64,000 bases of DNA, taken from Cohnella lubricantis (GTDB lineage: Bacteria; Bacillota; Bacilli; Paenibacillales; Paenibacillaceae). Positions within the stretch are counted from its first letter, which is position 1. Each line of letters starts with the position of its first letter. The translations under genes and the position numbers were made by a program. The notes beneath the pieces were generated by a model. The model searched no databases. It was not told the DNA's origin and was given only the letters and a program-made list of their open reading frames with translations. Shown in pieces: positions 52,487 to 61,067 of the stretch. Where the stretch lies: the NCBI RefSeq assembly GCF_014212015.1, contig NZ_JACJVN010000012.1:20558-84557 (forward strand), written 5' to 3'.

Positions 52487-54238
52487 TCAGGCCCTTACCC
52501 ACTCCGCTTGAATGAAGCGGTCAAGCCGTGCGGACAGCCGATCGTCCGACGGGTAATGATCGCCCTGCCATACCGCACGAACGACAGCCGCGGCGGGCAT
52601 GAGCGGAATCCCGAGCAGCGGCTTGCGCGGGAAGGAAGCCAGCCAATCGGCGCGGTGCGCAAATTCGTGATCCCGGTTCGCGATCCAGCCGAACGGGATC
52701 GTGCGGATACGCGCTTCTTCCTGCATTCGCGCCGCGGCGCGCTGCCGGCGGGCGCTCCACTTCGTTGGCAGGCAGTCCGCCGCAATATAGATGCGATCAG
52801 CGTTCTGCGCGACCCACTCCGCGACGCCCGGCGTCTCCCAGCGGCTCGACACATCAAGCAGCACGATGCGCGGCCCCAGCCGCCGAAGCCAATCGGCGAA
52901 CGCTCGCTCCGGCGCCCTTAACCCGGCCGCGTTCGGGTCGAGCGGATAGATGGACGCCGAGCCCCGGCGCCAGGCCGGCGTCGCGGGACGTTCGCCAGCC
53001 GGATCGGCGAACACGGCTCGGCTCGGCATCTCATTCTCGCCGTCCATGGCATAATAGAGCTCCCCATCTCCGCCTGGGCACTCTACCAGCGCATGCGGCG
53101 CTTCCAGTTGTCCGAGACGCCCGGAGATTAAGCTCGCGATGAAGCTGGCGCCGGCGCCCGGATAGGCGGAGAGGAAGGCGATCACCTCCGGGCGGTTCGA
53201 CGACGTCCGCTTGATCGTTCGAGCACCGCCTGGCTGGCTCGCCTCATCCAGTCCCCTATCGGCTTCGATCTCGATCCGCGCCTCCGATGGATGCCGCGCT
53301 GCGAACGCACATAGCTCCTCGTACAGCTCGGCGGCTCCGGCGGGACGGCCATCCGGACGTTCGGACAGCAGCCGCTCCAGCAGCTCCGCGAACAGCGGCG
53401 GCACGTCCTTCCCGAGCTTCGTCAAGCCCCCGCTCCTCCGGTAAGCGAATTCGCCGCCGCTCAAGAGGAAGTATGCGAGCGCGCCAAGGCCGTACAGATC
53501 CGTCCTCGCATCCGATTGCTCGCCTCGCAGCTGCTCTGGCGCGGCGAACCCCGGCGTTCCCAGCTTCATCGTATCTGCCAGCGCGTCCGGACGGTACAGC
53601 CGCGCGATGCCAAAGTCTACGAGGATGGCGCGATCCTTCGGATCAATCAACACGTTGCCGGGCTTCAGGTCTCGGAACACGACTGGCGGCTCCTGCGCAT
53701 GCAAGTATCTCAATGCATCGCACAGCTGAAGCATATAGCGCAGCCACATGGCGAACGGCATGGCGCAGCCAAGCTGCATCCACCTGGAGCCGACCGTCTC
53801 TCCGGCAATATAATCCATGACGATGCACGCCGTGCCTTCGCGGTCCGGCGGGAAGTAATCGACGATCTGAGGCAGATGCGGATGCTGCAGCCGGCCGAGC
53901 AAGCGCGCTTCCGCGATGAAGGCGTCCCGGTCCTCCGGGAGCGGCTTCGTCAGCTTGACCGCGCGCAGCTTGCCGCCTAAGCGGACGTCTTCGGCGAGAT
54001 GGACGCTGCCCATCCCGCCTTGCCCGATCGGGCCGAGCAGCCGGTACCGATTCGCCAGCAAGCTGCCGGGCTCCGAGCGGTACACGTCAGCCGTCTCGGC
54101 TCGTTCTGACTGTTCTCCTCGTTCTGACCGTACTCCTCGTTCTAACCGTACTCCTCGTTCCGGCCGTTCTCCTCGTTCTGCCCAATCGAATCGTTCGTCT
54201 CTTCCGACATTATTGTTCTTCTCGTCTAACCCCGCCAA
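52487..54238 (-). CDS. Hanks-type Ser/Thr kinase fused to a degenerate MinD/ParA-like domain
   Basis: A 583-residue protein in three parts. Residues 13-50 are a charged Glu-Arg-Gly repeat encoded by 18-bp tandem repeats. Residues about 60-315 are a complete kinase: GQGGMGSV loop, Lys95 (AVKL), Asp190 (VFRDLKPGN, Phe for the usual His), Asp208 (VDFG) and AAPE. Residues about 350-583 resemble a SIMIBI NTPase: IAFLSAYPGAGAS in the P-loop place without the lysines, then IVLLDVSSRW and DRIYIAADCLPTKW. There is no membrane segment. The start is uncertain: TTG 54238 has GAGGAG only 2 nt away; a TTG near residue 60 is possible. Confidence 0.85.
   Translation of the reverse strand: MAGLDEKNNNVGRDERFDWAERGERPERGVRLERGVRSERGEQSERAETADVYRSEPGSLLANRYRLLGPIGQGGMGSVHLAEDVRLGGKLRAVKLTKPLPEDRDAFIAEARLLGRLQHPHLPQIVDYFPPDREGTACIVMDYIAGETVGSRWMQLGCAMPFAMWLRYMLQLCDALRYLHAQEPPVVFRDLKPGNVLIDPKDRAILVDFGIARLYRPDALADTMKLGTPGFAAPEQLRGEQSDARTDLYGLGALAYFLLSGGEFAYRRSGGLTKLGKDVPPLFAELLERLLSERPDGRPAGAAELYEELCAFAARHPSEARIEIEADRGLDEASQPGGARTIKRTSSNRPEVIAFLSAYPGAGASFIASLISGRLGQLEAPHALVECPGGDGELYYAMDGENEMPSRAVFADPAGERPATPAWRRGSASIYPLDPNAAGLRAPERAFADWLRRLGPRIVLLDVSSRWETPGVAEWVAQNADRIYIAADCLPTKWSARRQRAAARMQEEARIRTIPFGWIANRDHEFAHRADWLASFPRKPLLGIPLMPAAAVVRAVWQGDHYPSDDRLSARLDRFIQAEWVRA
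54104..54175. repeat. 18-bp tandem repeats in the kinase N-terminus
   Basis: Four copies of an 18-bp unit (GTTCTGACCGTACTCCTC type) at 54104, 54122, 54140 and 54158, with a partial fifth. They encode a six-residue Glu-Arg-Gly-rich unit, so copy number changes would stay in frame. Confidence 0.85.
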
Positions 54239-54321
54239 ATCTCCTCACGCTCCATCGTCGGGACGGCTCCCTATAATGATTCGCAGCCCATATTCGGTTT
54301 GAGGGTGTCGCGCAACAGCCC

Positions 54322-54387
54322 AAAAAAAAAATCCCGCGCTGGAGGCGATCGTCGACGGTTAACGTCGACTCGCTTCCGGCGCGGGAT
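54322..54387 (-). terminator. Terminator of the DNA-repair operon
   Basis: On the minus strand ATCCCGCGC (54387-54379) pairs with GCGCGGGAT (54339-54331), with further pairing inside (GTCGAC twice), followed by TTTTTTTTT. It lies 17 bp after the methyltransferase stop. Confidence 0.92.
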
Positions 54388-54404
54388 GCTTTCCCGCTTC
54401 CGTT

Positions 54405-55430
54405 CTATGGCTTGCGTCTTACCAATAGTGTAACCTCTTCGCGGTTATGGAACAACTGTTTGACCTTCAGCACGTCGAAAGCTTCGCTGTACTCCTCCGT
54501 CAAATCGGCGATCGTCTGGAGCGGCTTCTTGTACATTAGCTTCAGCGTGATGATTCCTTTGCCGCCTGCCGTCAGTGCAGGGGCGAGCTCGGATACGATC
54601 CGGCACGTATGGTGCGGATCCCAGCTCATGTCGCAGACGAGCAAGTCGAACGAACCGGGCGCGAACGACAGCTCGGCGGCGTTGTTGCGCAGATGCCGCA
54701 GACGCGGATGTCCTTCAAGCGACGGGTGCATCTCCGCCGGATCGACGGCCGTCACCTTGACGCCGCGCTCGAGCAGCACGGACGACCAGCCGCCCGGCGC
54801 AGCGCCTAAGTCGAGCGCGTTCACGAAGCCGTCCAGCGGCAGGTTGAACGCGCGCTCAGCTTCGAGAAGCTTGAAGGCGGCGCGCGAGATGAGCCCTTCC
54901 TCGCGTCGGAACCGGACAGCTCCGCCCGGCCAGTCCGACAGATTGGCCTTAGGTTCGGACAGGCCGATATACAGCGACTTCTTGGCCGCGTAGACCGATA
55001 GAATCCAGTGCGCGTCCTTCGCGACCGGGTCGCCGCCAAGCTCCCGCACGACAGGCGCGACAGCGTCGCGCCCTTCCGCCGACGAGAACGGGAACGGGCT
55101 GTCCTGCGACTTGCGCACCTGGATAGCGATCTTGCGACCTGCGATCTGGTCTGCGAGCGTCCGAACGAAGCTCTCCATGGCGGCTGCCGTTGCCTCAGGG
55201 TCCGAGCTGATGTCCGTCTCGCTGCCGATCGGGAACAAGTGCCGCAGGAAGATCGGCTCCTCCTTGCGCAGCGAAGCGATCAGCTCCTCGTTCGGCAGAC
55301 CGCCGACCGACAGCCGGAACGTCTCGCCGGGCGCCAATCCCGACAGCTTCGCGCCGGGGATGCGCCTTCTCAGCTCTTCCATCGCATAAGGGGCGAAGCC
55401 GGGATTGGATGTTGCGATATAATCCGTCAT
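54405..55430 (-). CDS. RlmM-like rRNA 2'-O-methyltransferase
   Basis: A 341-residue protein with an N-terminal THUMP-like region (about 1-160) and a C-terminal FtsJ-type methyltransferase (about 180-341). SAM site LDLGAAPGGWSSVLL, and the K-D-K-E tetrad appears as SRAAFKLLEA, CDMSWDP, LKLMYKK and REEVTLL. The arrangement matches RlmM, which methylates a cytidine of 23S rRNA; the exact target here is inferred. It begins 4 bp after the ABC ATPase gene and is last in the operon. Confidence 0.85.
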   Translation of the reverse strand: MTDYIATSNPGFAPYAMEELRRRIPGAKLSGLAPGETFRLSVGGLPNEELIASLRKEEPIFLRHLFPIGSETDISSDPEATAAAMESFVRTLADQIAGRKIAIQVRKSQDSPFPFSSAEGRDAVAPVVRELGGDPVAKDAHWILSVYAAKKSLYIGLSEPKANLSDWPGGAVRFRREEGLISRAAFKLLEAERAFNLPLDGFVNALDLGAAPGGWSSVLLERGVKVTAVDPAEMHPSLEGHPRLRHLRNNAAELSFAPGSFDLLVCDMSWDPHHTCRIVSELAPALTAGGKGIITLKLMYKKPLQTIADLTEEYSEAFDVLKVKQLFHNREEVTLLVRRKP

Positions 55431-55434
55431 TGCG

Positions 55435-56205
55435 TTATTCCTTTCCTACCTGAATCCAGGGGCGATCGTTCTGCCAATCGACCGTGACAGGGACGTCGTA
55501 TGCCGACCGCAGCAGCTCGGGTGTCAACACTTCCCGCTTCGGGCCGGCCGCGACGATGCGTCCTTCCGCCATTAACGCCACATGCGTGAATACGGGGATG
55601 ATCTCTTCGATATGATGCGTGACATAGAGCATGGACATGCCCGGCTTCGCAAGTCCGGCGAGCGCATCCAGGAACCGCTCGCGCTCGTACAGGTCAAGGC
55701 CTGCGCAAGGCTCGTCCAATATGAGCAGCTGCGGATCGGCCATCATCGTTCGGGCGAGCAGCACCTTCTTCCGTTCCCCCTGCGACAGCGTGCCGAACGG
55801 CTGCTCCGCCATATGCGCGAAGCCGACGCGGGCCAGCTCCTGCTGCGCGCGTTCGCGAATCTCCGGCTCTACTTCTTGATAGATCCGCAGATACCCGTTC
55901 GCGCCGCCGACGACGATCTCCCATACGGGATCGCGCAGCGTGAATTTCTCGATGAGCGACGGGCCGATATAGCCGATGCTCTTGCGAACTTCGCGCAGAT
56001 CAACGGTGCCGTACAGGTTGCCAAGCACCGTGACCTTGCCGCTTGTCGGGAACAGATACCCGTTGATCATCTCCAGCACTGTCGTCTTGCCGCAGCCGTT
56101 GCGGCCGAGCAGCACCCAATGCTCTCCTTCGTTCACTTGCAGATCGACGCCGCGCAGAATGTCTCTCTCCCCGCGGCGAAGCGTCAGATGGTCCAGCTTA
56201 ATCAT
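55435..56205 (-). CDS. Soluble ABC ATPase, YlmA-like
   Basis: A 256-residue ABC ATPase. Walker A GRNGCGKTTVLE (34-45), signature LSQGERKKVLLAR near 139-151, Walker B LLILDEPCAGLDLYER, and His in YVTHHIEE. It resembles YlmA-type ATPases with no cognate permease; there is none in this operon. Its signature has Gln for the usual second Gly partner (LSQGE). It overlaps the thioredoxin-like gene by four bases. Confidence 0.85.
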   Translation of the reverse strand: MIKLDHLTLRRGERDILRGVDLQVNEGEHWVLLGRNGCGKTTVLEMINGYLFPTSGKVTVLGNLYGTVDLREVRKSIGYIGPSLIEKFTLRDPVWEIVVGGANGYLRIYQEVEPEIRERAQQELARVGFAHMAEQPFGTLSQGERKKVLLARTMMADPQLLILDEPCAGLDLYERERFLDALAGLAKPGMSMLYVTHHIEEIIPVFTHVALMAEGRIVAAGPKREVLTPELLRSAYDVPVTVDWQNDRPWIQVGKE

Positions 56206-56582
56206 GAATTGCGCTCCTCCCCGGTTATTCTCCCATGTCCGGCTTGCCGAATGCGAGCGGCCAGCTCGACTACCGAGCCGAACTTATATATTTTGCTCCA
56301 CGAGCCGTCCGTCTCCCTAATGAGCAGGCACGGCACGCTCTCGATCCGGAACGCCTCTGCGAGTCCTGGCATGAAGTTCAAATTGGCGGCGTCTATCGTG
56401 AGCTCCGGCATCATCGCCTCCACGACCGCCAGCATCTTGCGGGCAACCGCGCAGGTGCCGCATAGCGGGGTATGGATGAGAATGAGATCGGGCACGCCGC
56501 TGACTTCAGCCGCGCCGGCTTCTCGGACTTCGTCTCCAGCGAATAACGCCTTCTCCCAATTGCCGGGTTCCCGCTCTCTCAT
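56202..56582 (-). CDS. Thioredoxin-like protein with CGTC motif
   Basis: A 126-residue thioredoxin-fold protein. The active motif LCGTCAVARKML has CxxC as CGTC near 41-44, and the cis-Pro is in ESVPCLLI. There is no signal peptide, so it acts in the cytoplasm as a reductase or redox partner. It overlaps genes on both sides by four bases (cREC upstream, ABC ATPase downstream), so expression is tightly linked. Confidence 0.83.
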   Translation of the reverse strand: MREREPGNWEKALFAGDEVREAGAAEVSGVPDLILIHTPLCGTCAVARKMLAVVEAMMPELTIDAANLNFMPGLAEAFRIESVPCLLIRETDGSWSKIYKFGSVVELAARIRQAGHGRITGEERNS

Positions 56583-56950
56583 CGGCCTTTGGCTTCCTTC
56601 GCGGCGGCTGCGGCATCTGCCGCTTCCCGCAGAATATCCTCGGTCATCGGCCCGTCATGCACGATGACGCCGGCCGGCGACGCCTCGAGAAGCGCGCGCA
56701 CCATCTGGGCTCTGCCCATCAAGCTCGAGGAATGAACGAACACCTGCTTCGGATAACGCGCCGCCGCTATCATGCCGTGGACGACAGACAAGCCGTTCGG
56801 CAGGCCGATCCCGAGCTCGAAGTCAAGCGACAGCACATTCACTTCGCATTCCGCCAGCAGGAGCAGACATTCCTCTGCCGATCGCGCAGCCACGAAACCT
56901 TCCGGACAGCGGCGGACGTCGTCCAAGAATACATTAATCACGGCTCTCAC
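56579..56950 (-). CDS. cREC (cyclic-phosphate-processing receiver) domain protein
   Basis: A 123-residue protein with the cREC pattern: NVFLDDVRRCPEGF (6-19) with the double Asp, LSLDFELG (40-47) with another acidic pair, and QVFVHSSSLMGRAQMVRALLEAS (split over 69-91) with the conserved His-Ser and Arg-Met. In comparative studies cREC domains are predicted to process cyclic phosphates on RNA ends; no assay is known to me. Here it is embedded between endonuclease IV and a thioredoxin-like gene with four-base overlaps on both sides. Confidence 0.75.
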   Translation of the reverse strand: MRAVINVFLDDVRRCPEGFVAARSAEECLLLLAECEVNVLSLDFELGIGLPNGLSVVHGMIAAARYPKQVFVHSSSLMGRAQMVRALLEASPAGVIVHDGPMTEDILREAADAAAAAKEAKGR

Positions 56951-57783
56951 TCCCCTTCTGCCAGCCGTTTGACCCGTTCGATCTGACTCTTATGCGTGCC
57001 GTCTTCGTCTACAGGCGTCTCCAGCAAGAGCGGCGTATGGCGCAGCTCAGGCGAAGCGAGCAGCTCCCGGAAGCCGTCAAGCCCAATGAAGCCTTCCCCG
57101 ATTCGAGCATGCCGGTCCCGGCGGGAGCCTGCAGGGTGACGCGAATCGTTCAGATGAACGGCGGTTAGATGCTCCCAGAACGACGCCTTGGCGGCGCGTT
57201 CGCGGAACTCGTCCCAATGGGACCCGTTCCAGACGCCGCTGGCGAACAGATGGCACGTATCCAAGCAGAAGCCGACGCCATCTGGCCTCGCACATAGCGA
57301 ACGGACGGTGGCCAGCTCTTCCGGCGTCGTCCCCATGTCGCCATGATCGCCGGCCTGATTCTCGAGCAGAATCTTGGCTTTGCCGCTCCATTGCCCCAGC
57401 ACCCGGTTCAGCCACTGGATGCTGTTCTGGTAACCTCGCAGCGGATCGCCGTCCTTCAGCACACCGAAATGCACGACGACGCCCAGCGAGCCGCACGCTT
57501 CCGCGATCGCTAGGTCGTTCAGCGTGCTAAGAGCCATCTGTTCGGCGAGATCGCCTTCAGCGGCCGGGTTCACCAAGTACGGACCGTGCCCGATCGATAC
57601 CATGCCCCGCTCGCGGCACCACTCGTCGCATCGTGCGGCATCCTGGCGATCGAAGGCTTTGAGCTGCAGGCTCCTCGGATTTTTCGGAAAATATTGATAA
57701 GCGCTGCCGCCGATCCGTTCGGCTACCTTAGCCGCTTCGCGGTAACCGCGCCGGGTGCTCACATGGCTGCCGATGATCATCAA
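56947..57783 (-). CDS. nfo: Endonuclease IV
   Basis: A 278-residue TIM-barrel AP endonuclease with zinc ligands. GSHVSTRRGY (5-14), IGHGPYLVN (about 63-71), VVHFG, LENQAG (about 139), CLDTCHLFASG (about 172-182), HLNDSR (about 208-213) and DRHARIGEG (about 221-229) carry the conserved His, Asp and Glu ligands. It cuts at abasic sites after DNA glycosylase action. It starts 1 bp after the Fpg/Nei gene, which makes such sites. Confidence 0.93.
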   Translation of the reverse strand: MMIIGSHVSTRRGYREAAKVAERIGGSAYQYFPKNPRSLQLKAFDRQDAARCDEWCRERGMVSIGHGPYLVNPAAEGDLAEQMALSTLNDLAIAEACGSLGVVVHFGVLKDGDPLRGYQNSIQWLNRVLGQWSGKAKILLENQAGDHGDMGTTPEELATVRSLCARPDGVGFCLDTCHLFASGVWNGSHWDEFRERAAKASFWEHLTAVHLNDSRHPAGSRRDRHARIGEGFIGLDGFRELLASPELRHTPLLLETPVDEDGTHKSQIERVKRLAEGE

Positions 57784-58608
57784 TCACTGTTCCTTCTGGC
57801 AGGACGGGCAGAAGAACATCTTGCGCGAGGAGACATGCTCCAGACGAATCGGCGTTCCGCAGCGCGGGCAGTCTTCCCCTTCTCGGTCGTAAACGCGGCA
57901 CATCTCGTCGAACCCGCCGACGAACGTATCGTCCGCCGAGAATTTGTGATCCATATAGCCGCCGTTCGCTGCTGCTTCCTCCAGCACTTGGCGCATCGAA
58001 TGATATAGCCGCTGCTTCGTCTCTTCCGACAAATCCGGGATCTGCGCCATCGGCAGAACCTTGGCGTCGAAGCAGATCTCGTCCGAATAGCAGTTGCCGA
58101 TACCGCTGACGAGCTTCTGGTCGACGAGCGTCGGCTTCAGCTTGCCGCGCCTCTTGCCAAGACGCTTCGTGAACGCCTCCTCCGTCAGGCGAGGATCGAA
58201 CGGATCGGGACCGAGATCCTTTAAGTGCTCTTGCGCGCCTTTGGCTGTTAACCGGTGCAGGTAACCAAGGCGCAAGCCGCCGAAGAAGAGCCGGTTGCCG
58301 TCGTCAAGCTCCAATATGACCTGATAGCGGCTGTCCTCTCTCTCTGGCTCCGATTCAGGACCGTAATAGATCCAGCCCCCCAGCATTAAGTGAAGCAGCA
58401 GGCGATGTCCATCATCGAGATGGAACAGCAGATGCTTGCCGCGCCGCTCCACGAACAAGATTTTGCGCCCCGTCAGGGCGGACTGGAAGACATCAACCGG
58501 TTCGTTGATCGTCTTCTCCCGGTTCACTTCTACCGCTTGAATCGTACGTCCGCAGACCAGCGGCGAGAGCAGACGCCTGTAGGTGTCCATTTCCGGCCAT
58601 TCCGGCAT
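57784..58608 (-). CDS. mutM: Fpg/Nei-family DNA glycosylase
   Basis: A 274-residue bifunctional DNA glycosylase/AP lyase. It must start MPEWPE so that Pro2 can be the catalytic imine former and Glu3 the acid, which fixes ATG 58608 although an upstream ATG at 58620 overlaps the previous stop. Lys in ERRGKHLLFHL, the H2TH region LVSGIGNCYSDEICF near 168-182, and a C-terminal zinc finger CPRCGTP...FFCPSCQ (near 240-272). It removes oxidised purines or pyrimidines; Fpg and Nei types cannot be separated with certainty. Confidence 0.88.
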   Translation of the reverse strand: MPEWPEMDTYRRLLSPLVCGRTIQAVEVNREKTINEPVDVFQSALTGRKILFVERRGKHLLFHLDDGHRLLLHLMLGGWIYYGPESEPEREDSRYQVILELDDGNRLFFGGLRLGYLHRLTAKGAQEHLKDLGPDPFDPRLTEEAFTKRLGKRRGKLKPTLVDQKLVSGIGNCYSDEICFDAKVLPMAQIPDLSEETKQRLYHSMRQVLEEAAANGGYMDHKFSADDTFVGGFDEMCRVYDREGEDCPRCGTPIRLEHVSSRKMFFCPSCQKEQ

Positions 58609-58616
58609 GATCGCGC

Positions 58617-59471
58617 TCATCCCTTCGACTCGTGTTCTAGTTGAGAATCGATTTGTTCTATCCATGAAGACAGCTCCTGCGGATCGCGGCACACTTTGTC
58701 CGGCATCGCTCCGGCTGCTTCGCAGCGGCTGCGCCAATCCGCTTCCGTACATAAGCCCGTCAGGACGAGCACCGTCTGGCAGCCGACAGCTAGACCGGCG
58801 GCGATATCGGTGTTCGGGTTGTCGCCGACAACCCAAGCGTCCTCGGGCGCAACGCCCGCTCGTTCGAGCGCGAAATTCATGAGTATAGACGATGGCTTGC
58901 CGATGACCGTCGGCTGGACTCCGCTCGCGGCCTGCAGGGCGGCAGCAATGCTGCCTGCGCCCGGAAGCACGCCGTCGGCTACCGGAAGCCGAAGGTCCGG
59001 GTTCGTCAGCAGATAGACGGCGCCGGAGAGCAGATGATGAACTGCCCGGGTCATCCGATCGTACGTAAGGGTCCGGTCAAGGCCTTGAACGACCACCTGT
59101 GCCGGTCCCTCTTCCGCGAGCCGGAATCCGGCTTCGCTCATCGCTTCCTGAAGGCCGTGCTCGCCGAGCACGAAAGCGTCCGCCCGCCCATAATGCTGCT
59201 TGGCATAAGCGGCAGCGCCTTCCGCGGACGTGATCACTTGCTCGGGAACTGCTGGAATGTTCATTCTATGTAGATGCTCCGCCACTTGCGCAGGTGTTCG
59301 GGTGGAGTTGTTGGTGATGTACCAGCACGCAATTCCTCGTGCAACAAGTCCCGCAATAAGTTTGTCGGCGCCGGGCACCGGCTCGTCTCCCCTATACAGC
59401 GTTCCGTCGAGATCGAACAGAATCGCCTTCGGTCTGCTCCGCGCTTGATGAAGCGCTTGCGATTCGTTCAT
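58617..59471 (-). CDS. HAD-IIA phosphatase, NagD-like
   Basis: A 284-residue HAD phosphatase with the NagD-type cap. Motif I LFDLDGTLYRGDEPVPGA (19-36), ITNNSTRTP (about 54-62), and motif III/IV KPSSILMNFA and WVVGDNPNTDIAAGLAVG. Relatives dephosphorylate nucleoside monophosphates, phosphoglycolate or pyridoxal phosphate. The substrate is unknown. The start ATG 59471 has a modest site (GAGTGA); the stop overlaps an ATG of the glycosylase gene. It heads the seven-gene operon. Confidence 0.85.
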   Translation of the reverse strand: MNESQALHQARSRPKAILFDLDGTLYRGDEPVPGADKLIAGLVARGIACWYITNNSTRTPAQVAEHLHRMNIPAVPEQVITSAEGAAAYAKQHYGRADAFVLGEHGLQEAMSEAGFRLAEEGPAQVVVQGLDRTLTYDRMTRAVHHLLSGAVYLLTNPDLRLPVADGVLPGAGSIAAALQAASGVQPTVIGKPSSILMNFALERAGVAPEDAWVVGDNPNTDIAAGLAVGCQTVLVLTGLCTEADWRSRCEAAGAMPDKVCRDPQELSSWIEQIDSQLEHESKG

Positions 59472-59618
59472 CTCTATCACTCGCTTTCGTGGCGTTCGGA
59501 ATACTGGCACTTTCCGCCATTCTCCAACAATACTCCGTTTGCTTCGTCAAGGCAAGGCATGAACGGGAAAGGCGTTGTCTAGAACATCAGGAGTTGTCCG
59601 GGTGGAATTGCGTCCCGC

Positions 59619-61067
59619 TTACCTGCGTGCCGCCTTGCGCTTCAACCGATCCAAGCGCTTGCGCAGCGCCTCCCGTTCCTCGCGGACGCGCGGCGTCTCT
59701 CGCAGCGACGCCGTCCGGCGCAGCTCGAGAGCCATCGCCCGCTCGGCGTAATGAAGCGCCGTGGCGATATCTTTGACGCGATGCTCGAAGTGCATCGCAA
59801 GCTCGATGTGCGCCTCGTAGGACGGGAAGACGGATTGCTCGGCCTTCGCGGCGGCGCGCTCCCACAGCGGCACGGCTTCTTCCAGCCGACCGAGCCGCTT
59901 GTACCGCAGCGCCGACAGCAGCCACCAACGAACCGCGGTCGGCTCGGTGCGTTCGGACAGCGCCAGGAAGAACGGCTCCGACAGGTCCGTTCGGCCATGC
60001 GCGTCCAGCCAAGCGGCGGTGCGGTACAGCTCCTCTGCCCCTTCCGGCAGCAGGCCCGGAGCTGGGCCGCCGGACACTTCGCCCGTGAGCAAGCCGGCGA
60101 AGTGAGCCGCCAGTGTAACTAGCGTCAGGATATCCCGTTCGTTGTGCAGATACACGCCTTCCAGCTGCGAAGCGTCGCCGTCATTCAGATATCTCATATA
60201 CAGCTCAGGAGCCAGCGAGCCCGGCACGTCGTCAATTCGGCCGATGCCGAGTCTCTCCTCCTCGATTCGGCTGAGCCGGCACGACTCCAGCGTGTTGCGC
60301 CAGAGCGCGCGCGACGGGTGCAGGAAGTCTAGGTGACCAGGCTCGGGACCGCTGCGCCGCCAGCCGTTCAGGATGAAGCGCGTGACGAGCACCGGCCAAT
60401 CGAACGATCTGCCGTTATACGTGACCAGATGCGTGCGCCCGTTCATCCGGCCGAGCAAGTAGTGGAGCATCGCCTTCTCTTCGCCGGGATGGCGGATGAG
60501 CATCTGCTCGACGATCAGGCTCCCGCTGTCCGGCTCGAAGCAGCCGATGCCGATCATGAACGGCACGTTGCCCGCGCCGACGCCGAGCCCGGTCGTCTCC
60601 GTGTCGAGGAATAGCAGCCGTTCCGCTTCGATCAAGAGCGCTTCGCTGGCTTCATCCTGCTGTTCGCGATCCATGTGAACATTGCCGGCTGTCGCTTCCG
60701 CCTTCTTGTTCTGCCGTGCCGCAACCGGTCCAAGGCTGCCCGCGCGGCTTAGCAGCTCGCCGAGCTCGTACAAGCCATGGCGATGGTCAAGGGCGTACTC
60801 GCATCGGCGCAGCAAGAAGCTGCCGTGCTCGTTATCGATCTGGCTGACGCCAAGCTTCTCGAATGACGGATGCAGCCTTTCGACAGCGGCCTTCGCCATA
60901 TCGGCGCTTCCGGCCGAGTCATCTTCACTTGCAGCGATTCCGCCCGCCGCCCCCTCACGCAGCTCCTCCTGCAGAGATTCGCCAGTACCTGCGGATGCCG
61001 CCTCCGCTTTGTTGGCGGACGATTGCCCCCGCAGCCGTCCCAGCCTCTCGCGCAGCCCGCCGCTCAT
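59619..61067 (-). CDS. mrfB: MrfB, exonuclease of the mitomycin repair pair
   Basis: A 482-residue protein with an N-terminal basic and linker region, an RNase H-like exonuclease domain (about 140-330; YprB type) and C-terminal TPR-like helices (about 370-480). DEDD-type acidic residues are visible: FLDTETTGLG, TYNGRSFDWPVL and HNERDILTL. With MrfA it repairs mitomycin C DNA damage in B. subtilis. ATG 61067 overlaps the mrfA stop (ATGA); a longer open frame to 61169 is inside mrfA. Confidence 0.88.
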   Translation of the reverse strand: MSGGLRERLGRLRGQSSANKAEAASAGTGESLQEELREGAAGGIAASEDDSAGSADMAKAAVERLHPSFEKLGVSQIDNEHGSFLLRRCEYALDHRHGLYELGELLSRAGSLGPVAARQNKKAEATAGNVHMDREQQDEASEALLIEAERLLFLDTETTGLGVGAGNVPFMIGIGCFEPDSGSLIVEQMLIRHPGEEKAMLHYLLGRMNGRTHLVTYNGRSFDWPVLVTRFILNGWRRSGPEPGHLDFLHPSRALWRNTLESCRLSRIEEERLGIGRIDDVPGSLAPELYMRYLNDGDASQLEGVYLHNERDILTLVTLAAHFAGLLTGEVSGGPAPGLLPEGAEELYRTAAWLDAHGRTDLSEPFFLALSERTEPTAVRWWLLSALRYKRLGRLEEAVPLWERAAAKAEQSVFPSYEAHIELAMHFEHRVKDIATALHYAERAMALELRRTASLRETPRVREEREALRKRLDRLKRKAARR

